DNA from: Macrococcus sp. DPC7161
GTDB taxonomy: Bacteria; Bacillota; Bacilli; Staphylococcales; Staphylococcaceae
DNA: 64,000 nucleotides
Direction: 5' to 3'
NCBI RefSeq assembly: GCF_004117835.1
Contig: NZ_SDSC01000002.1
Location: 186,001 to 250,000, forward strand
Every line of letters starts with the position of its first letter. Position 1 is the first letter of the stretch. The notes below the pieces were generated by a model that was not told the origin of the DNA, did not search any database, and worked only from the letters and a program-made list of their open reading frames with translations. Below, one piece after another: positions 8,363 through 18,769 of the stretch. A program made the position numbers and the translations under genes.

Positions 8363-8397
8363 ACTCATCTTAAATTTTATTTAAGATGAGTTTTTTT
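8363..8397 (+). terminator. Riboswitch-controlled terminator before guaB
   Basis: A perfect 12-bp stem ACTCATCTTAAA/TTTAAGATGAGT (8363-8374 with 8380-8391) followed by seven T. Its left arm is shared with the antiterminator. The 140 nt from here to guaB hold only AT-rich leader and the SD. Confidence 0.9.
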
Positions 8398-8507
8398 GTA
8401 CCTTATTATTAATATTATCTATTTCATTCTTTCTTGAATTTATTTTTTAACGCATTAAACAATAAACAAATCGAAGAAAATATGAAATAATAGAGGTATT
8501 AATTTAA

Positions 8508-10007
<1,500 letters not shown>

Positions 10008-10039
10008 TAAAATTTTTCTACATAAAAGGAGAACCAACT

Positions 10040-11581
10040 ATGGAAATGGCATTCGAACAAGAATTGATTCTTGTATTAGACTTTGGTAGCCAATATAACC
10101 AATTAATTACGCGTCGTATTCGTGAGATGGGTGTTTACTCAGAACTTCACGATCATGAAATTTCTATCGAAGAAATTAAAAAGATGAATCCTAAAGGGAT
10201 TATCCTTTCAGGTGGACCTAACTCAGTGTATGAAGAAGGTTCATTTACAGTAGATCCTGAAATCTTTAATTTAGGTGTACCAGTAATGGGTATTTGTTAC
10301 GGTATGCAATTAATGACAAAATTATTAGGCGGTTCAGTAGAACGTGCTAATGAGCGTGAATATGGTAAAGCGGTGATTACTGCTCAAACACATTCATTAT
10401 TTACGAAATTACCTGAAGAACAAACCGTTTGGATGAGTCATAGTGATAAAGTCATTACAATCCCAGAAGGATTTGATGTTATCGCACATTCACCAAGCTG
10501 TCAGTATGCAGCAATTGAAAACAAAGAACGCCAATTATATGGTGTACAGTTCCACCCAGAAGTACGTCATTCAGAGTACGGAAATGACTTATTACGTAAC
10601 TTCATTCGTGAAATCTGTAAATGTACAGGCGAATGGACGATGGAAAATTTCATCGAAATCGAAATCGAGAAAATCAGACAAAAAGTTGGCGATCGCAAAG
10701 TCATCTGTGCGATGAGTGGCGGGGTTGATTCATCAGTTGTTGCTGTATTAATCCATAAAGCGATTGGTGACCAATTAACATGTATCTTCGTTGACCACGG
10801 TTTATTACGTAAAGGCGAAGGCGATATGGTCATGAAACAGTTCGGTGAAGGATTTAATATGAACATCATTCGTGTTGATGCGAAAGACCGTTTTATGAGC
10901 AAATTAAAAGGTGTATCAGACCCTGAGAAAAAACGTAAAATCATTGGTAATGAGTTTGTATACTTATTTGATGAAGAAGCGGCTAAATTAAAAGATGCGG
11001 ACTTCTTAGCACAAGGTACGTTATATACAGATATCATTGAATCAGGAACAAAAACAGCACAAACAATCAAATCACACCATAATGTTGGTGGATTACCTGA
11101 AGATATGCAATTTGAATTAATTGAGCCAGTGAATACATTATTTAAAGATGAAGTACGTGCTTTAGGTATTGAATTAGGTATTCCTGAGCATTTAGTATGG
11201 CGTCAACCATTCCCAGGCCCAGGTTTAGGAATTCGTGTATTAGGTGAAATTACAGAAGAAAAATTAGAAATCGTACGTGAATCAGATGCGATTTTAAGAG
11301 AAGTGATTGCAGAAGCGGGATTAGAACGCGATATTTGGCAATACTTCACAGTATTACCTGACATCCGTTCAGTAGGTGTTATGGGAGACTACAGAACATA
11401 TGACTACACTGTAGGTGTACGTGCAGTAACAAGTATCGATGGTATGACAAGTGACTTCGCAAGAATCGATTGGGAAGTACTACAAAAAGTATCAAGCCGT
11501 ATCGTCAACGAAGTAAATCACGTAAACCGCGTTGTCTATGACATCACATCTAAGCCACCAAGCACGATTGAGTGGGAATAA
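10040..11581 (+). CDS. guaA: GMP synthase (glutamine-hydrolysing)
   Basis: A 513-residue enzyme that aminates XMP to GMP. The N-terminal class I glutaminase has its nucleophile in GICYGMQ and its His/Glu in GVQFHPEV. The ATP-pyrophosphatase domain has the P-loop SGGVDSS (around residue 230), and the C-terminal dimerization domain ends in KPPSTIEWE. It is very close to S. aureus GuaA from memory. The ATG at 10040 (7 nt after AAAGGAG) was preferred to the one at 10046. Last gene of the operon. Confidence 0.98.
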   Translation: MEMAFEQELILVLDFGSQYNQLITRRIREMGVYSELHDHEISIEEIKKMNPKGIILSGGPNSVYEEGSFTVDPEIFNLGVPVMGICYGMQLMTKLLGGSVERANEREYGKAVITAQTHSLFTKLPEEQTVWMSHSDKVITIPEGFDVIAHSPSCQYAAIENKERQLYGVQFHPEVRHSEYGNDLLRNFIREICKCTGEWTMENFIEIEIEKIRQKVGDRKVICAMSGGVDSSVVAVLIHKAIGDQLTCIFVDHGLLRKGEGDMVMKQFGEGFNMNIIRVDAKDRFMSKLKGVSDPEKKRKIIGNEFVYLFDEEAAKLKDADFLAQGTLYTDIIESGTKTAQTIKSHHNVGGLPEDMQFELIEPVNTLFKDEVRALGIELGIPEHLVWRQPFPGPGLGIRVLGEITEEKLEIVRESDAILREVIAEAGLERDIWQYFTVLPDIRSVGVMGDYRTYDYTVGVRAVTSIDGMTSDFARIDWEVLQKVSSRIVNEVNHVNRVVYDITSKPPSTIEWE

Positions 11582-11615
11582 TATAATAAATTAATAAGAA
11601 TAAAAAACTAAGTTT

Positions 11616-11653
11616 AAAAAAGTCATTCAGCATTTTGTTGAATGACTTTTTAT
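11616..11653. terminator. Bidirectional terminator guaA / dedA
   Basis: The stem AAGTCATTCA/TGAATGACTT with a 9-nt loop is flanked by A-run and T-run, so it can serve both the converging guaA and DedA genes. Confidence 0.85.
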
Positions 11654-12258
11654 TTCTTTTTCCTAGCAGATAAATACACCAAAACACCAATGATACTAAT
11701 TGCTAATAGTATGTAAAAGACCGTAGAATACATATCAAAGTAATGTAATACGACTTCCCAGTTTTGTCCTAATGCCATTCCTAAATAGATTAATACTGCA
11801 TTCCAAATCAATGTTCCTATTGTTGTGTAAATAAGGAATGGGATGATATTCATTTTACTGATCCCTGCTGGTATTGAGATGAGGCTTCTGATTAGTGGAA
11901 CGAAACGACATAGAAATACAGCAGTGTAACCGTATCGATTAAACCATTGATTGGTTTTATGTAAGTCTGTACGATCGATGCGTAATATATAACCATATCG
12001 GTCGACGACTTTTTCAATACGATGAAATCCTAATATATTGCCTAGGTAATAAAGTACAACAGCACCAATTACAGCACCAAATGTTGATGAAATTAGCATG
12101 CCTGTGAATGTCAGTTTTGGGGATTGATCTACCATAAATCCACCAAAGGTTAATATAACTTCTGATGGGATTGGGGGAAATACGTTTTCTAAAAGAATCA
12201 GTAGAAATACGCCAATGTATCCGAATTGTTCCATGATGTGCATTATCCATTGTTGCAT
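11650..12258 (-). CDS. DedA-family membrane protein
   Basis: A 202-residue polytopic protein of the DedA (SNARE-associated/VTT) family; members include undecaprenyl-phosphate and phospholipid translocases. The family motifs LLENVFPPIPSEVIL near the N-terminus and FLCRFVPLIRSLISIPAG in the middle are seen, with four or more hydrophobic segments. No good SD is visible before the ATG. Which lipid it handles cannot be told, as the bacterium may encode several DedA paralogues. Confidence 0.88.
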   Translation of the reverse strand: MQQWIMHIMEQFGYIGVFLLILLENVFPPIPSEVILTFGGFMVDQSPKLTFTGMLISSTFGAVIGAVVLYYLGNILGFHRIEKVVDRYGYILRIDRTDLHKTNQWFNRYGYTAVFLCRFVPLIRSLISIPAGISKMNIIPFLIYTTIGTLIWNAVLIYLGMALGQNWEVVLHYFDMYSTVFYILLAISIIGVLVYLSARKKK

Positions 12259-12349
12259 TTAATCATTCCAATCTAATATTTTTTAAAGCAACTTATATTT
12301 ACCCTAAATTTGTTAAATTATGAAATTTGAGAGGAAACGTCAATGAATT

Positions 12350-12388
12350 GTCAAAAATAAAAAGCCTTACCGCTATAGCGGTAAGGCT
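12350..12388 (-). terminator. Terminator of deoD
   Basis: A 26-bp near-perfect palindrome built from AGCCTTACCGCTA and its complement (12363-12388). An A-rich left flank becomes a T-run on the minus strand. Confidence 0.88.
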
Positions 12389-12397
12389 GAATCATAT

Positions 12398-13114
12398 TTA
12401 TTCTACGATTTCTAATGCGATTTCCATCATTTTTGTGAATGATGTTTGACGTTCTTCTGGTGTTGTTGCTTCGTGTGTTAATAAGTGATCACTTACTGTG
12501 AAGATACCTAATGCACGAACATCTCCTCCAGCGTAAGCAGCGTTCATGTATAAACCTGCTGATTCCATTTCAACTGCTAAGATACCCATTGAGCGCCATT
12601 TGTCAGTTGCTTCTTGGTTAGCATTGTAGAAAATATCTGAAGATAATACGTTACCTACGTGGCTTACAGCACCTTTTTCATCTGCTAATTTTTTCGCACG
12701 TGATAATAAATCAAAGTCAGCGATTGGTGCGTAATGTCCAGGTAAACCATATTGATTTACATAGTTAGAGTCTGTAGATGCACCTTGTGCAATGATGATA
12801 TCATATACGTTAACATTTTCTTGCATAGCGCCACATGAACCTACACGGATTAAATTCTTAACACCAAATGTGTGGATTAATTCGTATGAGTAAATACCGA
12901 TTGATGGGATACCCATACCAGTACCCATTACTGAAATACGTTTACCTTTGTAAGTTCCAGTGTAACCAAACATGTTACGTACTTCGTTGAATTGAACTAC
13001 ATCTTCTAAGTATGTTTCCGCAATAAATTTCGCACGTAATGGATCGCCTGGTAAAAGGATTGTTTCTGCGATTGGATTGTTTTCTGGTTTAATATGAGGT
13101 GTTGATTTAGACAT
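12398..13114 (-). CDS. deoD: Purine nucleoside phosphorylase, DeoD type
   Basis: A 238-residue hexameric PNP that phosphorolyses purine (deoxy)nucleosides for base salvage. Seen are the phosphate/ribose-site motifs GDPLRAKFIAE and RVGSCGAMQ, the VEMESAGLY ribose-binding segment and the FTVSDHL segment with the base-contacting Asp. The reading frame is open 33 nt further upstream, but AAAGGAG stands 7 nt before the ATG at 13114 (MSKSTPHIKPE). It is monocistronic and adds to the purine theme of guaBA and nupC in this window. Confidence 0.95.
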   Translation of the reverse strand: MSKSTPHIKPENNPIAETILLPGDPLRAKFIAETYLEDVVQFNEVRNMFGYTGTYKGKRISVMGTGMGIPSIGIYSYELIHTFGVKNLIRVGSCGAMQENVNVYDIIIAQGASTDSNYVNQYGLPGHYAPIADFDLLSRAKKLADEKGAVSHVGNVLSSDIFYNANQEATDKWRSMGILAVEMESAGLYMNAAYAGGDVRALGIFTVSDHLLTHEATTPEERQTSFTKMMEIALEIVE

Positions 13115-13249
13115 AATAAGTCTCCTTTTAAATAATTTTCTTTTCAATCTCAGTCTACATATTTATTTAATATAATTCAAGCAATAGATGAATTTAAGTG
13201 GAATATTATGTCTATAAATAAAAGTTATTAAAGCATAGATAATCTCTAT

Positions 13250-13278
13250 TTGTGAAGTTATTCACAAGATGATATATT
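13250..13278 (+). promoter_or_regulatory. Promoter with overlapping Rex operator
   Basis: TTGTGAAGTTATTCACAA (13250-13267) fits the Staphylococcus Rex consensus TTGTGAAWWWWTTCACAA except for one central base. Its left end is also the -35 (TTGTGA, 13250-13255), with a 17-bp spacer to the -10 TATATT (13273-13278). Rex bound at low NADH would therefore occlude RNA polymerase; rising NADH would release it. Confidence 0.85.
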
Positions 13279-13338
13279 AAGTGTGTCAAAGAGAGAAAGA
13301 AAATTTAAATCTTATTTATAACATTAGGAGGGTTTCTC

Positions 13339-14391
13339 ATGAACGCAGAAAAATTAACTGCAAAATCGTTTTTATTTAAAGTTTTAAACGGGGTAGCACT
13401 AGGGATTGTAGTAGGTTTAATTCCTAATGCCATCTTAGGTGAATTGTTTAAGTACTTAATGCAATTCCACCCATTTTTCGGCACATTATTAAATGTTGTT
13501 GTAGGTATCCAATTTACTGTACCTGTTATTGTTGGGGTACTGATTGCAATGCAATTTAAATTAAACCCATTACAAACTGTCATTGTAGGTACAGCAGCAT
13601 TCGTCGGTAGTGGTGCAGCAGTGTTCCAAGAAAAAGCTTGGGTGCTTGTTGGTATTGGTGATTTAATCAACACAATGATTACAGCTTCAATTTCAGTTTT
13701 AATTATTTTATGGATTAAAGATCGTTTAGGTTCTTTAAATATCATTTTATTACCTATTATTGCTGGTGGTTTAGCGGGTCTTATTGGTATTTTATCTTTA
13801 CCTTATGTTAAGTTAATTACAAGTACTTTAGGTCAATTGGTGAACAGTTTTACAAATTTACAACCTATTTTAATGTGTGTATTAATCGCAATTGTATTTA
13901 GTATTTTAATCATTTCGCCAATTTCAACTGTTGCGATTGCGATGGCAATCGGTATTTCTGGTATGGCGTCAGGTGCTGCAAACTTAGGTGTAGCAGCAGC
14001 AGCTACTATGCTTGCAATTGGTTCTATTAAAGTAAACAAATCAGGTATCACGTTAGCAATCTTAATGGGTGCGATGAAAATGATGATGCCAAACTTAATT
14101 AAATATCCAATTATTATATTGCCGGTTGCAGTGACAGCAGCGACAAGTGGTTTGATGGGTGCAATCTTTAATATTCAAGGTACACCAGCTTCAGCAGGTT
14201 TTGGTTACTCAGGTTTAGTTGGACCAATCAATGCATTGAAGTTTATGGAAGGTAATATTGCAATGAATTTAGGTATCTTAGTGATTGCATATATTGTTGT
14301 TCCAATCATTACAGGTTTAGTGGTACATAATATTTGTTTAAAATTAAAAGTATATTCTCCTGAAGTATTTAAATTCCAAACTGAAGAATAG
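13339..14391 (+). CDS. PTS_EIIC-like integral membrane protein
   Basis: A 350-residue very hydrophobic protein with about ten membrane segments, resembling the stand-alone 'PTS system IIC-like' group (PTS_EIIC_2). No EIIA or EIIB phosphorylation domain is present, so sugar phosphorylation is not supported. The Gly/Ala-rich GISGMASGAANLGVAAAATML stretch and the NIQGTPASAGFGYSGLVGP segment are typical. AGGAGG precedes the ATG. It sits 10 nt before the D-lactate dehydrogenase gene under the Rex site, so a role in organic acid or redox balance is plausible. The substrate is unknown. Confidence 0.7.
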   Translation: MNAEKLTAKSFLFKVLNGVALGIVVGLIPNAILGELFKYLMQFHPFFGTLLNVVVGIQFTVPVIVGVLIAMQFKLNPLQTVIVGTAAFVGSGAAVFQEKAWVLVGIGDLINTMITASISVLIILWIKDRLGSLNIILLPIIAGGLAGLIGILSLPYVKLITSTLGQLVNSFTNLQPILMCVLIAIVFSILIISPISTVAIAMAIGISGMASGAANLGVAAAATMLAIGSIKVNKSGITLAILMGAMKMMMPNLIKYPIIILPVAVTAATSGLMGAIFNIQGTPASAGFGYSGLVGPINALKFMEGNIAMNLGILVIAYIVVPIITGLVVHNICLKLKVYSPEVFKFQTEE

Positions 14392-14401
14392 GTGATTTCT
14401 A

Positions 14402-15394
14402 ATGAGAATTATGATGTTCGGAACAAGAGAAGATGAATTAAATGCAGCAAATGAATGGGCAGCACGCAATGATATTGAAGTTGTATTTGATAAAGGTCCT
14501 TTAACGATGGATAACGCGGATGTATTGAAAGATTTTGATGGTGTAACAACTAGTCAAACGGCGCCATTTGATGATGCGATTTATGAGCGTTTAAGAGAAT
14601 TAGGTATTAAACAAGTTGCACAACGTTCAGCAGGTTTTGATATGTTTAATTTAGATAAGGCAACTGAAAATGGCTTAATTATTTCAAATGTTCCGAGTTA
14701 TTCTCCTAACGCAATTGCTGAATATGCTGTCATGGCAGCGATGAATATTATTAGAAATACAAAAATGATTCAAAATAAATTGAAACAACATGATTTTACT
14801 TGGAATAAAGCGATCATTAGTAAAGAAATGCGATCGATGACTGTTGCGATTATTGGTACGGGACGTATAGGTACAATAACAGGTCGCATCTTACACGGAT
14901 TTGGTGCAAAAGTGATTGGTTATGATTTGTATCCAAATGAAGAAGCAAAGACATTTTTGACTTATACAGAAACATTAGAAGAAGCGATTGCTCAGGCGGA
15001 TCTGATTTCAATCCATATGCCATTAACGAAAGAGAATCATCATATGTTTAATGCAGAATTATTTGCAAAAATGAAAAAAGGCGTATTTATTGTTAATACG
15101 GCACGTGGTGGTATTGTAGATACGAAAGCGTTAATTGATGCATTAAATAGTGGTCAAGTAACGGCTGTAGCATTAGATACATATGAAAATGAAGCGACAT
15201 ACTTCCCTAAAGATTTCAGTGATAAAAAAGTAGAGGATGAAATGTTATTACATTTGATTGATCGAGAAGATGTATTTATCAGCCAACATATTGCCTTTTA
15301 TACAGAAACAGCGGTTATGAATCTTGTTGAAGGTGGATTAGATTCGGTTAAACAAGTTATTGAAATGGGTACTTGTGATAATCGAGTGAATTAA
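14402..15394 (+). CDS. ldhD: D-lactate dehydrogenase
   Basis: A 330-residue D-2-hydroxyacid dehydrogenase that reduces pyruvate to D-lactate and regenerates NAD+. The Rossmann motif is GTGRIG (about 151-156). The catalytic Arg (NTARGG), Glu (DTYENEA) and His (SQHIAFYTETA) of the family are present. The QRSAGFDMFNL and HMPLTKEN segments favour D-lactate dehydrogenase over other 2-hydroxyacid enzymes. It is the second gene of a Rex-controlled pair, which fits a fermentative role induced at high NADH. Confidence 0.93.
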   Translation: MRIMMFGTREDELNAANEWAARNDIEVVFDKGPLTMDNADVLKDFDGVTTSQTAPFDDAIYERLRELGIKQVAQRSAGFDMFNLDKATENGLIISNVPSYSPNAIAEYAVMAAMNIIRNTKMIQNKLKQHDFTWNKAIISKEMRSMTVAIIGTGRIGTITGRILHGFGAKVIGYDLYPNEEAKTFLTYTETLEEAIAQADLISIHMPLTKENHHMFNAELFAKMKKGVFIVNTARGGIVDTKALIDALNSGQVTAVALDTYENEATYFPKDFSDKKVEDEMLLHLIDREDVFISQHIAFYTETAVMNLVEGGLDSVKQVIEMGTCDNRVN

Positions 15395-15412
15395 TTAAAA
15401 AAGAAGTTGATA

Positions 15413-15468
15413 AAAAAACGAAAGAGACGCATAAATCGTTCTTAGATTTATCGTTTCTTTCGTTTTTG
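15413..15468. terminator. Bidirectional terminator ldhD / modB
   Basis: A long imperfect stem, AAAACGAAAGAGACG... with ...CGTTTCTTTCGTTTT, has A- and T-runs outside it, between the converging ldhD and modB. Confidence 0.85.
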
Positions 15469-15486
15469 TTTATTATAGATTAGTTA

Positions 15487-16167
15487 TTAATCCTTTTTCA
15501 TTTTTTGAATGATTAACATCATGATAAATGATAGGGCAATCATGATTGCAACAAATAAAAAGGCGAGTTGCATGTCGTTATTTTCGATAGCAACATATAT
15601 GGCTGTTGGCATCGTTTCTGTGATGCCTGGAATATTACCAGCAAATATGAGCGTTGCACCGAATTCACCAATAGCGCGGGCGAATGCAAGTAATACACCA
15701 GTAAGAATAGATGACTTGGCTAACGGAATGATGATGGCTTGGTACATTTTAAATTGAGATGCACCATCAACTTTTGCAGCATTCATTGTATCTTTAGAAA
15801 TATTTTCAATGCCAATTTTAATCGACTGATACATCAGAGGTGTTGCCACCATTGTAGAAGCCAAAATGGCAGCATAAATTGTAAAGATAATCGGTGCATG
15901 AAAGACACTTTCAATCATTTGACCGAGTATACTTGTTTTGCCGAATGATAATAGTAAGATGAACCCAACGACTGTAGGTGGTAGCACCATTGGCAACATG
16001 ATGATGGTTTCAATAATAGATTTCCCAGGAAATGTGCTCTCGAATAATAAATAGTGAAGGATTAGTGCAATGATTAAGCTAAGTATCGTTGCTGCTATTC
16101 CTACTTTAAGTGATATGCTGATGGGTGATAGAAAAGACTCACTTTGTATCAAATCCATAAGATTCAT
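15487..16167 (-). CDS. modB: Molybdate ABC transporter permease ModB
   Basis: A 226-residue permease with five or more membrane helices and the EAA loop (DGASQFKMYQAIIIPLAKSSILTG) that contacts the ATPase. The FARAIGEFGATLIFAGN segment is typical of ModB. The start overlaps modA by 29 nt, indicating coupling; an ATG at 16158 is an alternative. No ATPase domain is fused and no modC follows: the next feature is a terminator and the opposing ldhD. Confidence 0.92.
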   Translation of the reverse strand: MNLMDLIQSESFLSPISISLKVGIAATILSLIIALILHYLLFESTFPGKSIIETIIMLPMVLPPTVVGFILLLSFGKTSILGQMIESVFHAPIIFTIYAAILASTMVATPLMYQSIKIGIENISKDTMNAAKVDGASQFKMYQAIIIPLAKSSILTGVLLAFARAIGEFGATLIFAGNIPGITETMPTAIYVAIENNDMQLAFLFVAIMIALSFIMMLIIQKMKKD

Positions 16168-16921
16168 ATATTTTTAAACTCTCTTTCGATTGTAAATATT
16201 GATAGAAAGCTTTAGCTTCTTTTGGATGTTTGCTTGATTTTATTAGCGCTAAAGGATACACGATGTCATCATGTAATACATCTTCAATATTATAATGATA
16301 TTTGATTTCATTTGTTGATTTTAAATCTGAGGCATAAACAATACCTGCATCAACATTTTTTGTTTCAACATAAGTTAAGACTTGTCTAACATCTTTTGTG
16401 TAAATGAATTTGTCTTTTAATGGTTTGAATAGTCCTGCTTTGGTTAATGCTGCTGTAGCATATTGCCCAGCAGGTACAACTTTCGGTTGACCAATCGCAA
16501 TTTTTTGAATATCTGTCTGATTTAAAGATTTTAAATTTTTAACCGGTTTGTTTGCAATTAGAACAAGGTGGTTTTTTAATAATTTAATGCTATTTTGTTT
16601 CTCAATATCTTGATGTTCAATCAGTTGGTCGACTTTATCTTCTGCAGCTGAAAAGAATAAATCTACAGGAGCACCTGATTTTATTTGTTGACTGAGTGCA
16701 CCTGATGCACCGTAATTGATTTTAACGTCGATGTTTGGATGTGTTTGTTCAAAGTTTGATTCAATTTTAGTTAGCGCATCTTTCAAACTCGCTGCTGCTG
16801 AAAGGGTGAGTGTCACTTTGGCATGATCATTTTTATTGGACGTGTTTGAAGACTGTGTATTCTGCTGATTACACCCAACTAATAATAACGCACAAGTTGA
16901 GAGCATTATGCATCGTTTCAT
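16139..16921 (-). CDS. modA: Molybdate-binding lipoprotein ModA
   Basis: A 260-residue solute-binding protein that delivers molybdate or tungstate to ModB. The lipobox LLLVGC ends the signal peptide (MKRCIMLSTCALLLVGC). Characteristic segments are LSAAASLKDALTKIE, NYGASGALSQQI and APVDLFFSAAEDKVDQL. The frame extends 117 nt upstream, but AGGAGG stands 8 nt before the ATG at 16921, which also begins the signal peptide. It serves the Moco supply for NarG. Confidence 0.94.
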   Translation of the reverse strand: MKRCIMLSTCALLLVGCNQQNTQSSNTSNKNDHAKVTLTLSAAASLKDALTKIESNFEQTHPNIDVKINYGASGALSQQIKSGAPVDLFFSAAEDKVDQLIEHQDIEKQNSIKLLKNHLVLIANKPVKNLKSLNQTDIQKIAIGQPKVVPAGQYATAALTKAGLFKPLKDKFIYTKDVRQVLTYVETKNVDAGIVYASDLKSTNEIKYHYNIEDVLHDDIVYPLALIKSSKHPKEAKAFYQYLQSKESLKIYESYGFDTK

Positions 16922-17107
16922 ATATCGTCCTCCTAAATTTGAAATTATTATGTTAATCATAACCCTCCAAAAAAAGATTATCAATAAGTAACAAAGTGTA
17001 GGTTCTTGATGCCTGTTTCTAAGGGATAAATATAACAAGTTTAATAGCTTGATAATTGCAAATAAATTTTGTTTAATAACATAAAGTAAACTAAGAAGAG
17101 GATGCGT

Positions 17108-17707
17108 ATGAATAAATTATTATTAAATATTAAACCGAAATCTCAGTGGTTTCCTTATTTTTATTTATTAGGTTGTGAAGCTGTCAGTATTTCGATGGGA
17201 TTGAAATATAAAGGTGTTAAATTATCAGTTCGTAAAATTTTAGATGAAATTCCTAAACATAAAACGAATCCATATAAAGGATTTGTTGGACCAAAGCGTA
17301 TATTAATGACAGATCGTCATCAAACCGTATTTCCAAATGTTGTGGTAGATTATTTAAAGCCATATTATCAAGCGGAAGATGGTACTGGAAAATCAATGCA
17401 AGAACTAGAGAAAGCATTGATTAATAATCATTCGGTGATGTTGTATGCGACCCACTTAAAAGTTGAACCATTACTCCGTAAATTTAAGGTTGAGGGAAAA
17501 TTATTAGAATTTGTATCTAATATTCATATCACGTTATTGGTCGGTGTGGATGATAAGTATTATTATGTTATCGATCCCCTATGGGCTAAGTTTGGATTTA
17601 TTCATATTCCTGCACTTATTCCCCTTAAGCAACAAGTTATTAAAGTGAAAAAAGCTAAATTAGAAAAACGTTATGATAATGCAGGACGCATGTGCGTTAT
17701 TATATAG
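17108..17707 (+). CDS. C39-like peptidase-fold protein
   Basis: A 199-residue protein resembling the peptidase_C39_2 papain-like fold: a Cys in LLGCEAVSISMGLKY (near residue 26), a late His in NIHITLLVGVDD and an Asp in VIDPLWAKFG complete a plausible Cys-His-Asp triad. No signal peptide is obvious, which is unusual for a secreted member. The SD AAGAGG abuts an ATG at 17102, so the ATG at 17108 was chosen. It stands alone; substrate unknown. Confidence 0.65.
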   Translation: MNKLLLNIKPKSQWFPYFYLLGCEAVSISMGLKYKGVKLSVRKILDEIPKHKTNPYKGFVGPKRILMTDRHQTVFPNVVVDYLKPYYQAEDGTGKSMQELEKALINNHSVMLYATHLKVEPLLRKFKVEGKLLEFVSNIHITLLVGVDDKYYYVIDPLWAKFGFIHIPALIPLKQQVIKVKKAKLEKRYDNAGRMCVII

Positions 17708-17737
17708 AAAGCAGTGTCACGATTTGACACTGCTTTT
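17708..17737. terminator. Bidirectional terminator
   Basis: A 9-bp stem GCAGTGTCA/TGACACTGC flanked by AAA and TTTT, between the C39-like gene and the converging EamA gene. Confidence 0.8.
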
Positions 17738-18631
17738 ATTTCTATAATTATTGTAAATAGAGATGAATAATACAACACCAATAATGATAAGCATTCCGAT
17801 AAATTGAACGGTATTAAACGTTACATTAAGCCATGTAATACTAATAATGATAGAAGTTAGTGGCTCTATACAACCTAATAAGGCAGTGACTTGTGGTTCA
17901 ATGTATTTCACACTGAGTAAGTAAAGCCAAAATGCGAGTGCTGTACCAACAACGATAACAAAAATAAAATACAATTGGCCTTGTATATCAAATGAGATAG
18001 GATTAATATGCCAATGACGATTAAACAATGCTGCAAATACACTAGCGATTACCATTGCCCAACCAATGACAGTAAGAGATGGATACCATTTAAATAAACG
18101 TGTAGCATACATTGTATAAAATGCAGCAGCCATACCGCTTAAAATGCCCCAAAAAATAGCGAGTAAGCTCACTTTCACGCTTGTAATATGTCCACCAGTT
18201 AACAATAGAAATGTTCCAAATGACGAAACCATGATGACCATTAAATCTATCATGCTAAATGCAGTTTTTTTAGTGAGTAATAAATAAACTAAAATAAAAA
18301 TCGGTGCAAGATACTGTAACAGTGTGGCGACAGCTGCATTGCCCTCGTGAATGGCAGCTAAGAAGGTATACTGAACACCAAACATACCGACAATGCCATA
18401 TATGAATAATTGCAACATGCTATGTTTCTCTTTAAAAATAATCCATATATTTTGTTTGTTACATAATGCGAGTATGAGAAGGAGGAAACCACTTAAAAAT
18501 AGGCGTATCGTAATGAACCAATCTAGAGGTAAATGATAACTTCTAAATAAACGTTCTGAAACCGTGCCCCCAATGCCCCAAAAAGCAGCACCTAAGACCA
18601 CCAAGATAACACCTTTTAATGAATTTGACAT
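17717..18631 (-). CDS. EamA/DMT-family transporter
   Basis: A 304-residue drug/metabolite transporter family protein with ten predicted helices in two EamA repeats (about 5-140 and 150-290). Typical segments are GAAFWGIGGTVSERLF, EGNAAVATLLQYLAPIFI and KYIEPQVTALLGCIEPLTS. Members export amino acids or other small metabolites; the substrate is unknown here. AAAGGAGG precedes the ATG, and the gene appears monocistronic. Confidence 0.88.
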   Translation of the reverse strand: MSNSLKGVILVVLGAAFWGIGGTVSERLFRSYHLPLDWFITIRLFLSGFLLLILALCNKQNIWIIFKEKHSMLQLFIYGIVGMFGVQYTFLAAIHEGNAAVATLLQYLAPIFILVYLLLTKKTAFSMIDLMVIMVSSFGTFLLLTGGHITSVKVSLLAIFWGILSGMAAAFYTMYATRLFKWYPSLTVIGWAMVIASVFAALFNRHWHINPISFDIQGQLYFIFVIVVGTALAFWLYLLSVKYIEPQVTALLGCIEPLTSIIISITWLNVTFNTVQFIGMLIIIGVVLFISIYNNYRNKSSVKS

Positions 18632-18692
18632 GACATTCCTCCTTTGTTGTTTGAAAATTATGATATTTTATATTTTAGAGTAAAAAAAAGAC

Positions 18693-18753
18693 TTGCACAA
18701 TACGGAAAATAGCTCTATAATTCATAACGTAATTAATAATGAGAATCAGTATC
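18693..18753 (+). promoter_or_regulatory. Promoter and Fur box of the siderophore lipoprotein gene
   Basis: TTGCAC (18693-18698), a 17-bp spacer and TATAAT (18716-18721) are followed by AATAATGAGAATCAGTATC (18735-18753). The latter matches the 19-bp Fur box GATAATGATAATCATTATC at 16 positions. The box covers the start of the transcript, so iron-Fur repression is expected. Confidence 0.8.
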
Positions 18754-18769
18754 AATTAGGAGGATTTCA

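Noticed and set aside
10567..11070. Minus-strand ORF of 167 codons over guaA
   Set aside because: Antisense shadow of a strongly conserved enzyme gene.
13305..13745. Minus-strand ORF of 146 codons over the PTS_EIIC-like gene
   Set aside because: Pro/Asn/Thr-rich shadow of a hydrophobic gene; no SD or homology.
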